Origin: Litsea cubeba
Lineage: Eukaryota; Streptophyta; Magnoliopsida; Laurales; Lauraceae
Direction of reading: 5' to 3'
Assembly (NCBI GenBank): GCA_012931725.1
Contig: CM022946.1
Location: 46,209,252 to 46,273,251 of the forward strand
Length of the DNA stretch: 64,000 nucleotides
Under the pieces are notes generated by a model. The model saw only the letters and a program-made list of their open reading frames with translations. It had not been told where the DNA came from and did not search any database. Both the position numbers and the translations under genes were made by a program. Below, one piece after another: positions 11,501 through 22,166 of this stretch (the first letter of the stretch is position 1; each line of letters begins with the position of its first letter).

Positions 11501-14500
11501 TTCTTTTCTAGTATGCTTTATCATAACAAAAGATTCACATAAAGTGTAGAACAGGGCACCTTTCCCTGTAAGGTTATCATTCATGTGTAGGGTTTAGAAC
11601 CATAAAATAGGGATGTAGCCAACACACTATTGGTTGCGTGATGTTGGCACCTCAATATCACACATGCCCGGGGATTGGTCTTCATGTTGATAGTATCACT
11701 TTTTTTTTTCTTTTCTGAAAAATTGATAGTATCACTCCTCTGGCCAATAGGCAACCTAGCCAAAATTTAAAAAATAAAATAAAAGAAAAAAAATATATGG
11801 AGGTAAATGAATGAATGATACAAGCCTCATTATCACATAAAAAAGGAATTATGGGAAGGAATACTCATAAACCTAATGCATATCTAGTTTGTTTGTTTTT
11901 TTTTTAATGGTTAATGCATATCTAGTTCCTATTGTATTCTTTGCATTCCCAATATGTGTAATCAAATAGCTAGAAAGACAGTCCCAGGGATTTTATCTAA
12001 GACAATATGTGAGTCATATTTTAGATCTTCCTGCAGTGGTCATGTCCCATATTTCTTTCTATTGAAAAACTAATGGGATTTCTTTATTAAAAAAAAAAAA
12101 AGAATTACAATGTGGTTCATTAAAAGATATAGACCACCAATGAAGTAAAAACTACAGTAAATATCCTAAGTTTGTGTTGGCAATAAGATGATGTCATGTA
12201 AAATCTGACTGGGCGAGCTCTTCTCCCTCTCTTTTGCTTCCTTCAGAATGATAGACCGATGCTTTTATTGACTTGGTCAAAACTTTAATCTCAGTAGGAA
12301 TATAGTAGAGGAAACAACTAGGCACAGTTGTCCCATCCCTAATTAAAATCCTAAGATTCAGAATATAAAAATCCTACAATTTGTATCGAATCTTAGGAAA
12401 ACTGTGTCTATAAAACAAATCCAATTTCCAAGTATATCCTAAAATTCAAAGGCCAAATGACTATTTCTGGTCCCTTTTTCTACTTTTATCTTTTTCATTT
12501 TTTGGAAATTCTTGAGAGGTTATCTATTTGATTAGCGAAACCTCCTAAGATAGGAATGTGGGGTTTTTTTTGGGAATTTTATAGAGAAACAAGGAATAGG
12601 CAACACTATAGAGCTTTGACTATAAGAATGGGCTCCACCCTACATTCTTTTTCTGTAGGTCTTTCTTTTTCCATAATTTTTCATGAATTACTATAACTTC
12701 TGGCAACAATATCTAATCATGTAAAATTGATGATAATTTGTATCTTGTTCTTTTCTGGATTTAGAAAGAAAAAATTGCAGCTGATTTTACTTCCTAGTAA
12801 TGCTAATATTAAACATATTGGTTTTTCACAAATCATATATGATGTATTGGAACATCTCAATATTGTTTTTCAGATATTCTTATCAGTCCTATATGTCACT
12901 ACATTGGTGTTACCATGGATGGATTGTGACAATCTACTATTTTTATTATTTTTTAAATTCTTAGTACACTTTCCGGGTTTAAACACCCCATAATTCAAGA
13001 TTCGATATATTCAACCCTTTGGACGATTTGCAATATAATTTGTATTTTCAGAAAAATGATCCCCCATAAGGTGGAATTCTTAAGTCACGTTTGAGTTTCA
13101 CCCCCCACCACCAATCCTTGAAACTCCTCTAATAGCTAAAATTTACACAATATATAAGATTCTAAAGCCCATCATCCCAAAACCCTCAGGTGCTATAACA
13201 TGGACCTGCACCTGGACATCCCTATAGATGGATGCAAAGGCACACATCTTAGAGCCTAGGCATGCACAAGAGTCTCTAACATGCTATTTAAGAGAAAAGG
13301 AAAGGGAAACTAACAGGTTAGGGGGCTTGAATGTATATTTTTCCTTAATATAGAACTAAACATCTACACAGGAAGATTATATATATTAAGACCACTCCAC
13401 ATTTTATCATGTCATGTATCTCTTACCAATGTTACTGTGCTGCCACGGCACTTCTTAACCTATGAAGTTTAGATATGGATACATATAACAGTGAGTTCAA
13501 GACACTCTAAGTGAACAGAGATACAACCCAGCACTTTCAGAAGTCTGAAACACTAGTGCCAATATGGAAATATCCTAAAAAACAAACTAGTATATTTTAC
13601 ATTATGATTTTGATTCCAGAAAGTTGATACCATGCATGTACATGATTTTTTTACTAAGTAATAATTTTTTTAGACAAAATATTACTATTTCCAGCCTTTC
13701 AAACATGTTCACACTAAAAACTAAGAAATTTAACAGAGATAAAAAAAATGGTCCTAATAGTAATTCAGCAGGATGCACCAAAATAGTAATCCTAAAAGTA
13801 TCTGCACAGTATCTAATACTAGTTCATCATCGTATACTGTGTATACTGGCATGTTTAGCATATACAATTATCTAGGTATGCTAGCTCACAACATACAATA
13901 ATGAGTCTTAGGTGGAGTACTACAATAGAAGACACTGTAGAATGTAACAACAAAAAAGCCTCTTTTTAACAAGGTTCTATCCATGTTGCAAAAGGTTCTT
14001 AATGTACTCCGTGCCATAAGTAGTTATAATGTATATATTAAAAAAAAAAAGGAGTGTAAACAGGACATTGAAATACTCACAACACCACTGGTACAACAGT
14101 CAAGAACTTTCTATTGCGAGTGAGTTGCTTGCCATTGTCTATCTGTTCCCACCAAGTCAGACCATTATAGATCCCCTGGTCTTCAGCAAATGGAGTCCCT
14201 TTCTTCCAATGGAAGAAGATATAAGTGACCTAAATAAAGAACCCAAGACTTCCATTAAAAAAATTTGACAATATAAAATAGAAACTAGAAGGACAGTCAG
14301 CGCAAACCAAACAATAAAATGAGGAACAAACATCGTCGGCCAATTTATTTTACATTTCCTACGACTATCACTTGAACACCAACATAAAAGTTCCTAGAAG
14401 AAGCAAATAATTATATATAATTATAATATCATCTTAAAAACTTAGGTTATTAACAATTGTATATATATACAATAAGAGAGAACAGGTAGTACAGTCTACA

Positions 14501-16764
14501 GTTAATGCTACATGCAGCTCTTTGCTCAAGGAAAGGAAAATTTCTCAATTTTTCACTAAGTGGGCACTTAAGAATTTCCAAACGAGAAAACCTTTTTCCC
14601 CAACCAAAATGACAAGGCATCGAATCCCGCATAGAGTGCTAGCTACATGTACAGTAACGACTAACGTTCAAAAAGCCGAGCTGGACTAGGTCAAGCTGCA
14701 ACTGGTGCTCTTTCCAATTTGATCAGTTCAAATTGTCCCCTAAGTCCAAAACTAACTCAAAACTGTTCAACAGCTTTTTTTAACCTTTGTATGTATTCTG
14801 CAATTATTGTGTAAATGATTTCAAAGTCCCAGTTGATCAAGTTAGGCTAATGAAGAAACTTGTTCGGATTGAACTGAACTGTCCACTCAACAATGTCTCT
14901 TCTACTCCCTTTCTAAAAAATGGGTTACAGAAGAAGTGGTCGGAATCAGAGGGAGAAAATACCAGATTAGTTATGAACTGTTCTAAGTGAGCATACCCAC
15001 ATAGTAGGGTTTGATGCAATGATCACAGACTGTTGCTTGGAAAGAGACCATAAAATAAAGGGACAATTGAAGGAGTTGTGCCTGGGGCGGTTATATGACT
15101 GGATAGAAACCATCAAAAGGGGCAATTAGGACAGACCGCCAAAAGGGGCCATCACTACATTCATGCACATAACTAATTCGCTAACAAAAAAACTTGACAA
15201 TACAAAATGCCTACTCGTATAACATGAATGAAAAATATTAATTATTCTCTATCTCGAGAAATTTTCTCAAACTTTATGTAGCTTCATTGCTTACAGCCAT
15301 AGCCTTCACTTTGTCCTCTTCTAAATACCTACTTGAATTTTCGTTTGTTCATTAGTTGCAACTGCAATCTCCCTATGTCGCTCTAAGTGTTTAAAAAAAA
15401 TAAAAACTCAGGCTCAGGTTGCAACTTGATCATCTTCGGGTCAAATTGAGTTGGCCGAGTTTGAGCACTCACGCCAAAACCCATAAAAATGCTTAAATGC
15501 GAAAGAAAAAACCACAAATAAAGAATCTAAAAGTAGCAAAAAAATCCCTACAACTATAGAATTTAAAAGGTAGTGTGAGATCATATTTGTATGTGTGAGT
15601 GACAAACCATTGGAATATGCTAATCCCCTAAAAATAGCATGTAGTATAAATACATCTCTACACAAGCAAAGGAAATAACCAAAAAGTTTCTATAATACTG
15701 AAATTCATAGATAGTAAAAAAAACCATTGTAATTGTAAACACTACCTGTGCATCCAATAGACCCATAAAGAAATCCATGTGATACTCATTTGAATAAAAT
15801 CCCAGAGGAAAAACAAATGCAATGTGTATTTTTATATAAGTACATAACAATTAAAATATTATTGCACCAACGGATAAATAGAAATGCAAACTAAGGATCC
15901 TTATAAGAGCTCTACACCTGCTACATAAGAACAAAACAAAACTCCCTTGGAAAAAATTTAAGGGCCTACACAGAAAGGAAAAACTATTCAGAGCACTCAA
16001 CAAACTTTGTCCATCTACATGAAAAAATAAATGCAGGTCCATGACTAATCCACGAACCCAATCACATAGAGAGAGTTGAAACCTCATTCTACACCATGAC
16101 CACTTCAAAGATGCAATACAAATCAACGGTGCACTAAGTCCGTAGCAGATCACACTTTCTATCCCAAAAAAACTATCAAAACTTAATGCTTCTTGGAAAC
16201 CCTAATCCAACAAAATAAGAAATACAAGTAGTAAACCCTTATAATCCAGTCAAACGTTGAACATGCCCTTCCATTCCATAAAAATCAAAACTTTAAAATT
16301 ATACATAAATAAAACAATAGAACCCATAACCCCAAAGCCTAATCCAGCAGTAAAACCCTTACAATTCAATCAAAACGATAAATATGCTACATGCCTTTCC
16401 ATCCAACAAAAACCAATAAAATCAAAGAACCCCAAATCCCCAAACCCTAATCCAAACAAGATAATCCAATCCAACACCACCATCAACAACAGCAGATTAA
16501 AAAAAAAAAAAAAAAACCAAACTATCCTTAATTCATTCAAGAGATTAAAGAAGAAAAAATAGAGATTTTTTTGCTTACGACAAAATGGGCGAGATTGACG
16601 ATGGTCCAAGCCATGCCAGGGGTGCAACCGAAGACGGATAGAACGATGAGCCATGAGATGAAGAGGATCAAGATGTATGTAGTCCACACCCCCGGATACA
16701 TGAACCATTCCGTGTTCTTATTCAGATCTGGTGGTGGAACCGTTTGCACGTACAGCTTCGCCAT
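8070..16764 (-). CDS. ORMDL: ORMDL family protein, regulator of serine palmitoyltransferase (3 exons, 157 aa)
   Basis: Exons: 16764-16579 (62 codons), 14229-14081 (149 nt) and 8208-8070 (139 nt with TGA). They total 474 nt, and every intron has GT-AG ends. Exon 1 opens [20 protein letters not shown], then MYPGVWTTY and a hydrophobic helix. Exon 2 carries [19 protein letters not shown]. Exon 3 carries SHTTDYQHP, a last membrane segment and [13 protein letters not shown]. The length equals that of other plant ORMDLs. The family sits in the ER membrane, binds serine palmitoyltransferase and lowers sphingolipid synthesis when ceramide is high. Asn17 aligns with the ceramide-sensing Asn13 of human ORMDL3. 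Intron 1 is 2.3 kb and intron 2 is 5.9 kb, the latter swollen by repeats. No coding damage is visible. Confidence 0.96.
8537..8569. repeat. (TA)n microsatellite
   Basis: About 33 bases of alternating T and A lie in ORMDL intron 2, at the outer edge of the left arm of the large inverted repeat. Confidence 0.95.
8583..9026 (+). repeat. Left arm of a diverged long inverted repeat in ORMDL intron 2
   Basis: This arm aligns with the reverse complement of 10581-11039. Shared stretches include ACAATTATGGGTCCC, GGATGATTTCCC, TTGGGACCCTCCTA, GACATGAAGACA, ACTAACAATGGTGG and ACCAAGTAAC. There are many substitutions and small gaps. A TATA-like TTTATAAATAGGG follows at about 9101-9113 in the loop. Confidence 0.85.
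9270..10574. mobile_element. Tourist-like (PIF/Harbinger-type) element with TTA duplication
   Basis: The left end reads GGGCCTGTTTGGTT and the right end reads AACCAAACAAGCCC, which is an inverted match with one mismatch. TTA flanks both sides (9267-9269 and 10575-10577), the usual PIF/Harbinger target. No transposase frame is visible in the 1.3 kb, so it is non-autonomous. Near the right end a segment starting GGCATGAAATCTCAGGA is repeated with a 76-bp period (10397 and 10473). Confidence 0.8.
10581..11039 (-). repeat. Right arm of the diverged long inverted repeat in ORMDL intron 2
   Basis: The reverse complement of this stretch aligns with 8583-9026. It begins three bases after the TTA duplication of the Tourist-like element, so that element sits between the two arms. 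A folded transcript would bring the arms together around a loop of about 1.5 kb. Confidence 0.85.
11040..14080. other. Remainder of ORMDL intron 2
   Basis: AT-rich intron sequence with several A and T runs. No protein similarity or transposon ends were recognised. Confidence 0.5.
14230..16578. other. ORMDL intron 1
   Basis: 2,349 bp with donor GTAAGC next to 16579 and acceptor AG before 14229. AT-rich, with no recognisable genes or repeats apart from an A run near 16500-16516. Confidence 0.85.
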
Positions 16765-17036
16765 TAAAAAAATAAAATAAAAAAACCAACAAACCAACAA
16801 CAACTCTTCTCAACAATGACAACAACCCATTCACCTTCCAAACACACCAAAAAAAAAAACGAAAAAGATCTCAACTTTCGAACTCTTCCTCTTCTTTCTT
16901 TCGATCCCTTCTTCTTTTTCTTTCTTTCTTTCTTTCTTTGTTGTGGATTTTGGAGTGGATGTTGTTTGGGAGAGAAATATGTGTGGAATTTGGGGATCCG
17001 ATCAAGGGAAGGAAAGAGATGGAAAGAGGAATGCAA
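16765..17036 (-). promoter_or_regulatory. ORMDL 5' leader with a 90-codon upstream frame
   Basis: An upstream ATG at 17036 opens a 90-codon frame whose TAA (16766-16764) shares its last A with the ORMDL ATG (TAATG). The frame passes a pyrimidine-rich stretch (TTTC repeats on the plus strand near 16918-16938). A TATA-like AATAAATATAG lies at 17090-17100, about 55 bp before the upstream ATG, so the mRNA may include it. The transcription start is inferred. The encoded peptide is low-complexity and resembles no known protein. Confidence 0.4.
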
Positions 17037-17100
17037 GTAGACAACTAGTCATTTATGATTTTCACGAGCCGGTTGGTGGGACGGGTTTTCTATATTTATT

Positions 17101-18239
17101 TCGTGTCGGTGGCTTAAATTACGCAACTGCCCTTAGATTTTCCATGGAATTTGTTCAAAACTCGGCGTTACGGTTTTCATTCAGTCGGGTGCGCAATAGT
17201 TAAAAAAATAAATAAAATTAGCGAAAGGTCCCTATAAATGAATGTATCCAGCCGCCTCCGGTTTAAGGAAAAACGTATTAAGACTTATGGTCCATGCAGC
17301 TAAACTATTTGCAGCTCCCTAGATACAATTTTCATGACTAATTTGTTATTTTCATTATTTAGGCATTTAATTTTGAATTTTAAGTTTTCAAATCTTTCAT
17401 TCTCCCCCTCATTACAAGGTGGATCACAATTGTTGATTGGATAAGATCATTGATTTCTGTTTTAGAATTGTAGAGAATGTAGACAATTCCTGACTCCTTG
17501 CCGACGAAGACAACAGGAGCAGAGAACCCAGGTCCAGATTCGCCGCTGCTACGCCGGACTCGGGGAAGAAGAGAAATCAGCGATCGAAGATCAGAGGTGT
17601 TCTGATCGATCAAGTGGCCCACGTTCAGAGATTGCATGAAGAAGACGACTGGCCTGTTCAGTCGCCGGAAGTTTAAAGGATAAGATTCAGTTTGGGCATC
17701 AGATGGTTATGGGACCAACTGGTTGATCCGATCGTAGATCTGGTCCGTCCATCAGGGCCGGACGTGGTGGGGCAACCTTGGAGACGTGGACTCTGTTTGG
17801 CCACCATCTAATAGTTTTAGGAAATCTGCAAGGGCGTGACTTAATGTTGAGTTGTTTTCTTTATTTAATCTTATAGTGGGGAGACGACCTGATATCCTTT
17901 TTGAACCATAGATCTAGTAGAGGGAGCCTGGGCGACCATGATAGTGGAGCTTGATCTTGGTTTTGATCAACGGGACCCACGATTTTAGCAGCCTCCATAT
18001 CCCAAGCGTTAAGCCCTGTTGCTGTTGTAGATATTTTGTTACAGAACGGGTCTAGGTGGAAGACGGGATGGGTAGTTCGGTGGTCTGGGGGTGTATGGAA
18101 AAAGGGTGGCCATCAGCTATGCTACAAAAGTTTAAAATCTGTTAATTGTTCACCTTGCCCTTGAGTTTATAGAAATTAGGAATAGGCACTGATTGTTTTA
18201 TAAACTCAATTCATCACCTATGCTACAGGAGTTGGAGTT
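17101..18239. other. Intergenic stretch upstream of ORMDL
   Basis: No recognisable gene. The part next to 17100 presumably holds the ORMDL promoter. Confidence 0.4.
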
Positions 18240-18960
18240 CTGTATCAGTTCGGGTCAGGTCAGGTTGCTTTTTTGTCAAATTTATTTGAGTTTCTGTGAA
18301 ATTTATCTGAGTTTCTGTCAAATTTATCTGAATTTTGAAATAAATTTATCTGAGTTTTGAACAAATCTATCTGAGTTTTTGGCAAATTTATTTGAATTTT
18401 TTAAAAATATAGTCGAGTTGCAGACAAATTTATCTCCATTTTGAGAATTTTAAATGAGTTTTTGAACGAATATTTTTTTATTTTTGGAAAATTTATTTGT
18501 ATTTTCTTAGATCTATTTGTGTTTTTAAATTTTATTTGCATCTTTTCAAATTTATTTGCATTTTTTAAATAAATTTAACTGAGTTTTGACAAAAATACAT
18601 GAGTTTTTGGCAAAATTTTTAGAAATTTAGAAAATTTGTTTATCTTAGTTTTGGCAAATGTATTTGCATTTTTTGAAATTTATTTGTAAATAAAGATTTT
18701 ATTTACGTCTTTTGAAATTTATTTGTGTCGTTTGAAATTTATTAATTTTGTTTGGATCTTTTGAAATTTATTTGCATCTTTTGAAATTTATTTAGATCCT
18801 TTGAAGTTTATTTGTAACTTTTTAAATTTATCTGAGTTCTTTTGAAATTATTGAACTTTTTTAAAAATTTATTTGCGTTCTTTTGAGATTTGTTTGCATT
18901 TTCTAACATTAATTTGTATTTTTTTAGAATTTATTTGAAAGTCTCATTAATTAGATTTCA
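18240..18960. repeat. T-rich degenerate minisatellite
   Basis: Words such as AAATTTATCTGAGTTTTG and AAATTTATTTGCATTTTT recur roughly every 25-30 bases over about 700 bp. Units vary in length and sequence, and no single consensus period holds throughout. Confidence 0.75.
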
Positions 18961-19164
18961 TTAATCGTTGTCGATTAAATGGTAGTTGACCATTATTAAT
19001 GGCATATCCCACTAATCATGGGATATGATTTAAAGGAAAGGGTAACTTGGACATTTTAGGTCTTCAAATTTGAAAAAAAGGACCTACCACACTATGGAAA
19101 AAGATTGTGGATCTAAACCAATAAAGTGAAATGTTCAAGAGACCCGTCGCCGAATGCACCTTAA

Positions 19165-19795
19165 AAATAAGACAATTACCGTACGCACGGTCTTAAAATT
19201 GAAAATAGCCACAGAACCATATATATTTACAGCAGAGCGAGCTATTTGATCAGTAGAATATCGCAGGCTGCGATATCCTAGGGATGTAGAATATCCCACA
19301 ATTAGAAGCGGGAATACTTGAACAGTCCATTTTTTTCTTTTTCACCTTGACTGTGGGAACACCAAACTACCATCCAAATTGTTGGATAGTTGTATGAGTG
19401 TAAGAACTCATATCGCACTAAACTTGAACCGTTGATCTATCACGGTTATCGAAAAATTTGTAAGAAAGTCACGTTGTTTTGCAAATTATAAGCCACGTTT
19501 TCTTTTGCAAGTTTCTTGATAACTGTGGTAGATCAACGGTTCAAGTTTAGTGCGATATTAGTTCTTACACTCATACAGCTATCCAACGGTTTGGATGGTG
19601 GTTTGGTGGTCCCACAGTTAAGGAAAAAAAATAAATACGCGGATTGTTTAAGTGATTGTGGGATATCATATATCCCTGGGATATCGCAAGCTGTGATATC
19701 CTACGGATCGAACAACTTTATGGTAAATATTCATTTTTGGGCGGTTTTGGGGCTATTGTCAGCTTTAAGACCGTCAGTACGATAATTGTCCCTTG
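19165..19795. mobile_element. Foldback (MITE-like) element
   Basis: Two arms of about 300 bp (19165-19470 and 19500-19795) are inverted copies around a loop of about 30 bp. Matching pairs include CACTAAACTTGAACCGTTGAT with its complement, GATATCC/GGATATC words and ACGGTCTTAAA/TTTAAGACCGT at the outer ends. No clean target duplication was found and nothing is coded. Confidence 0.8.
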
Positions 19796-21744
19796 AAAAA
19801 CTCAAGTTATGTAGTAGTACAGCTCATGGGACCCACTTACATAAATGTAAATTAATTGGAGTGGGACATGAAGAGGGGCCAACAAAAAAAATTGAATGCC
19901 ACTCGGATGATCGTAGCCCTTGATTTAGTGGTCTTTCAATGATAGGCTTTCTTTTTTTAAGATTATTCAATTCAAGAGTGGGTAAAAGTTTAACGGAATG
20001 AAATTGAGTGTAGTACTAAATCACGGCAATGAAAACGTGAAAGGGCCTGCATTGATCAAAGATGGGCCACACAGAGCCATGTTTGTGAGGGTGTATCATC
20101 ATCCAACCCCTTCTTGTGGATTGACACCTGACCTAGTTTACATTTGTTTTAATTATATTCCCCATGGGATAAGTTTTCATAAAAAGGAATTTATAACTCA
20201 ATATATCGTAAAATGTTGAGATGCTTAAAATAATGGTTGTGATGATATAATTGGAACACTTTTCTTTTCTCCAAAATCTAATTCGCAATGGGCCCTTCCC
20301 ACTTTATAATTGGCATGTGTTCTAGAAGTTAGTACAAGGGGCGTACATATTTTATCTTGTATGAAATATGCAAGACGTACCTCTCAGGTGAACACTGCCC
20401 ACATATAAATACAATATACACACAAATTACCTCTTGTGAACTCCAGATTTGGCATTGGTCCAAACTTTACCCACCAATAGTCACCATTGATAAAAACAGC
20501 CTTCAAACTTGAGATCAGCTTAGGGTAATCTAATGTGGTTAATATTTTACGCCCTACAGCGCCGTTATATCTTTTCATTTTCTTTTCCTCATGATTTATA
20601 TGGCTCTAGGTCCTACAAGCAAGTTTGCACGGTCTCATGCAAGAATGGGAAAATTGTGACTTGGACTTGGACTCTCTCAACTCTAAAATATTGACTAAGA
20701 GCCCGGGGACTCTGAAAGAGTCGTGTTTTTTAAAAAATATTTAAAAATAGGTCATATACTTCTAAAATTTAGATATATATATATATGTGTGTTAATTAAT
20801 CAATCAATTTTAAATTGCTAACGTCAAATCTCAAGTATTAACTACTTATATTTTCACTCAATATTTTGTTAAAATGAGGTGAAGAGTCAAGAGTCAACTT
20901 AATTACCAATGTTGAAACCTTTTGTAGGGTGCAGTCTTGTGGAAATACCACGCTCTTTTGAGTGTATCTAAATCGGTACTCGCTTCATGTTAACAGTTTT
21001 CTCCACCCTTTTCCTTATCAAGACTTTTATCTACTCCCAAAAATAGAACTTATTTTGGATGTGAAAAGGTTCGGAAGGTGCTTATTTTTGCAACAACAAT
21101 CAGAAAGTAAAAGAAAAACAGTTGATTCCCACAATGAATTCTTCTGAGATATAGTGTTCCTGTGATGGTTATGTAATCTAACATCAGTAATCCAACCAGT
21201 GTTCCACAGTGGATGGAAGATGTCTCTTATATCTACCAGTTCCAAAGATCCCATATGGCCAATCCATTGCCTAAAAATGGGAGGTTTAAGAAAATAGATT
21301 ACAAGCATGCAAGAACAAGATTTGCATACTTGGAAGTAGTATTATTCATTCATTGAGATTCCGAGCTTCAGTTCCTCCAAGTTCCCATCCCTGCAGGGTG
21401 AGCACCATAGCAATTTTTGTAGAATCACATTTAGATGGGGCCCACTGTCTCCATCAGATAGGAATGGAATGTGATCAAGGAATCAGCCCCCCTGCTCATT
21501 TCTATCTGCCCCATCTAAAGCAATGAGGGCTATGAAATGGACAGCAAAAATGGATTGGAAGGTGTTCATGCAGATTTGGAACAATAGCTATAAAAAAACA
21601 GTCCTGTAATTGACATACATGTCCACCAAATTGTTTTAGTTTGTAAATCATAACGGGTAATAGCTGTACAAAGAAAATTTGAAGAACTACTATTAAAAAC
21701 TCTAGAAAAAATATAAATCAACCACACACCTGTGCTTCTTTAAG
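19796..21744. other. Intergenic stretch before the SINE
   Basis: No recognisable gene, RNA or transposon end. The small open frames here match nothing known to me. Confidence 0.45.
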
Positions 21745-21763
21745 AAAAGGTTGTTCTGCTAGT

Positions 21764-21937
21764 GGCTCACCTGGTGCACAAAGTGCTCCCCGGCTAAGCG
21801 GGGGTAGGGGGAGGGTGGGCGCATGTGTACGCAGCCTTACCCTTGCATTTTTGCAAAGAGGCTGTTTCCACGCCTCGAACCCGTGACCTCGAGGTCACCA
21901 AAGGAGCAACTCTACCGTTGCGCCAAGGCTCGCCCTC
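21764..21937 (-). mobile_element. Au-like SINE with a 19-bp target duplication
   Basis: Read on the minus strand, the 174 bp begin GAGGGCGAGCCTTGGCGCAA. They carry a pol III A box (near GGCGCAACGGTAGAG) and a B box (GGGTTCGAGGCG), then GGAAACAGCCTCTTTGCA and GGTAAGGCTGCGTACA, as in the plant Au SINE family. The same 19 bases, AAAAGGTTGTTCTGCTAGT, flank it at 21745-21763 and 21938-21956, which proves insertion. It lies about 230 bp beyond the stop codon of the LRAT-domain gene and may fall in its 3' UTR. Confidence 0.93.
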
Positions 21938-22166
21938 AAAAGGTTGTTCTGCTAGTACTAGTACAAAAATCAATCCACACAAATTTCTCATCAGTAATGC
22001 AATATCCAACCATTTATGTACTAGACATAAAAGAACCAACATTTTCACACCCTCATATGACCAGGACTCAGATGAGTAGAAATTCAATCTATTAACACCA
22101 ACTAATTCCTTATTAGAAATAAACTGCTAAAAGAGCCCCCTCAACCTGACCATGTTCCATCAAACA

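Noticed and set aside
16257..16803. Plus-strand Lys/Asn/Pro-rich frame and minus-strand frames around ORMDL exon 1
   Set aside because: Low-complexity intron and leader sequence; only the 62-codon exon 1 matches a family.
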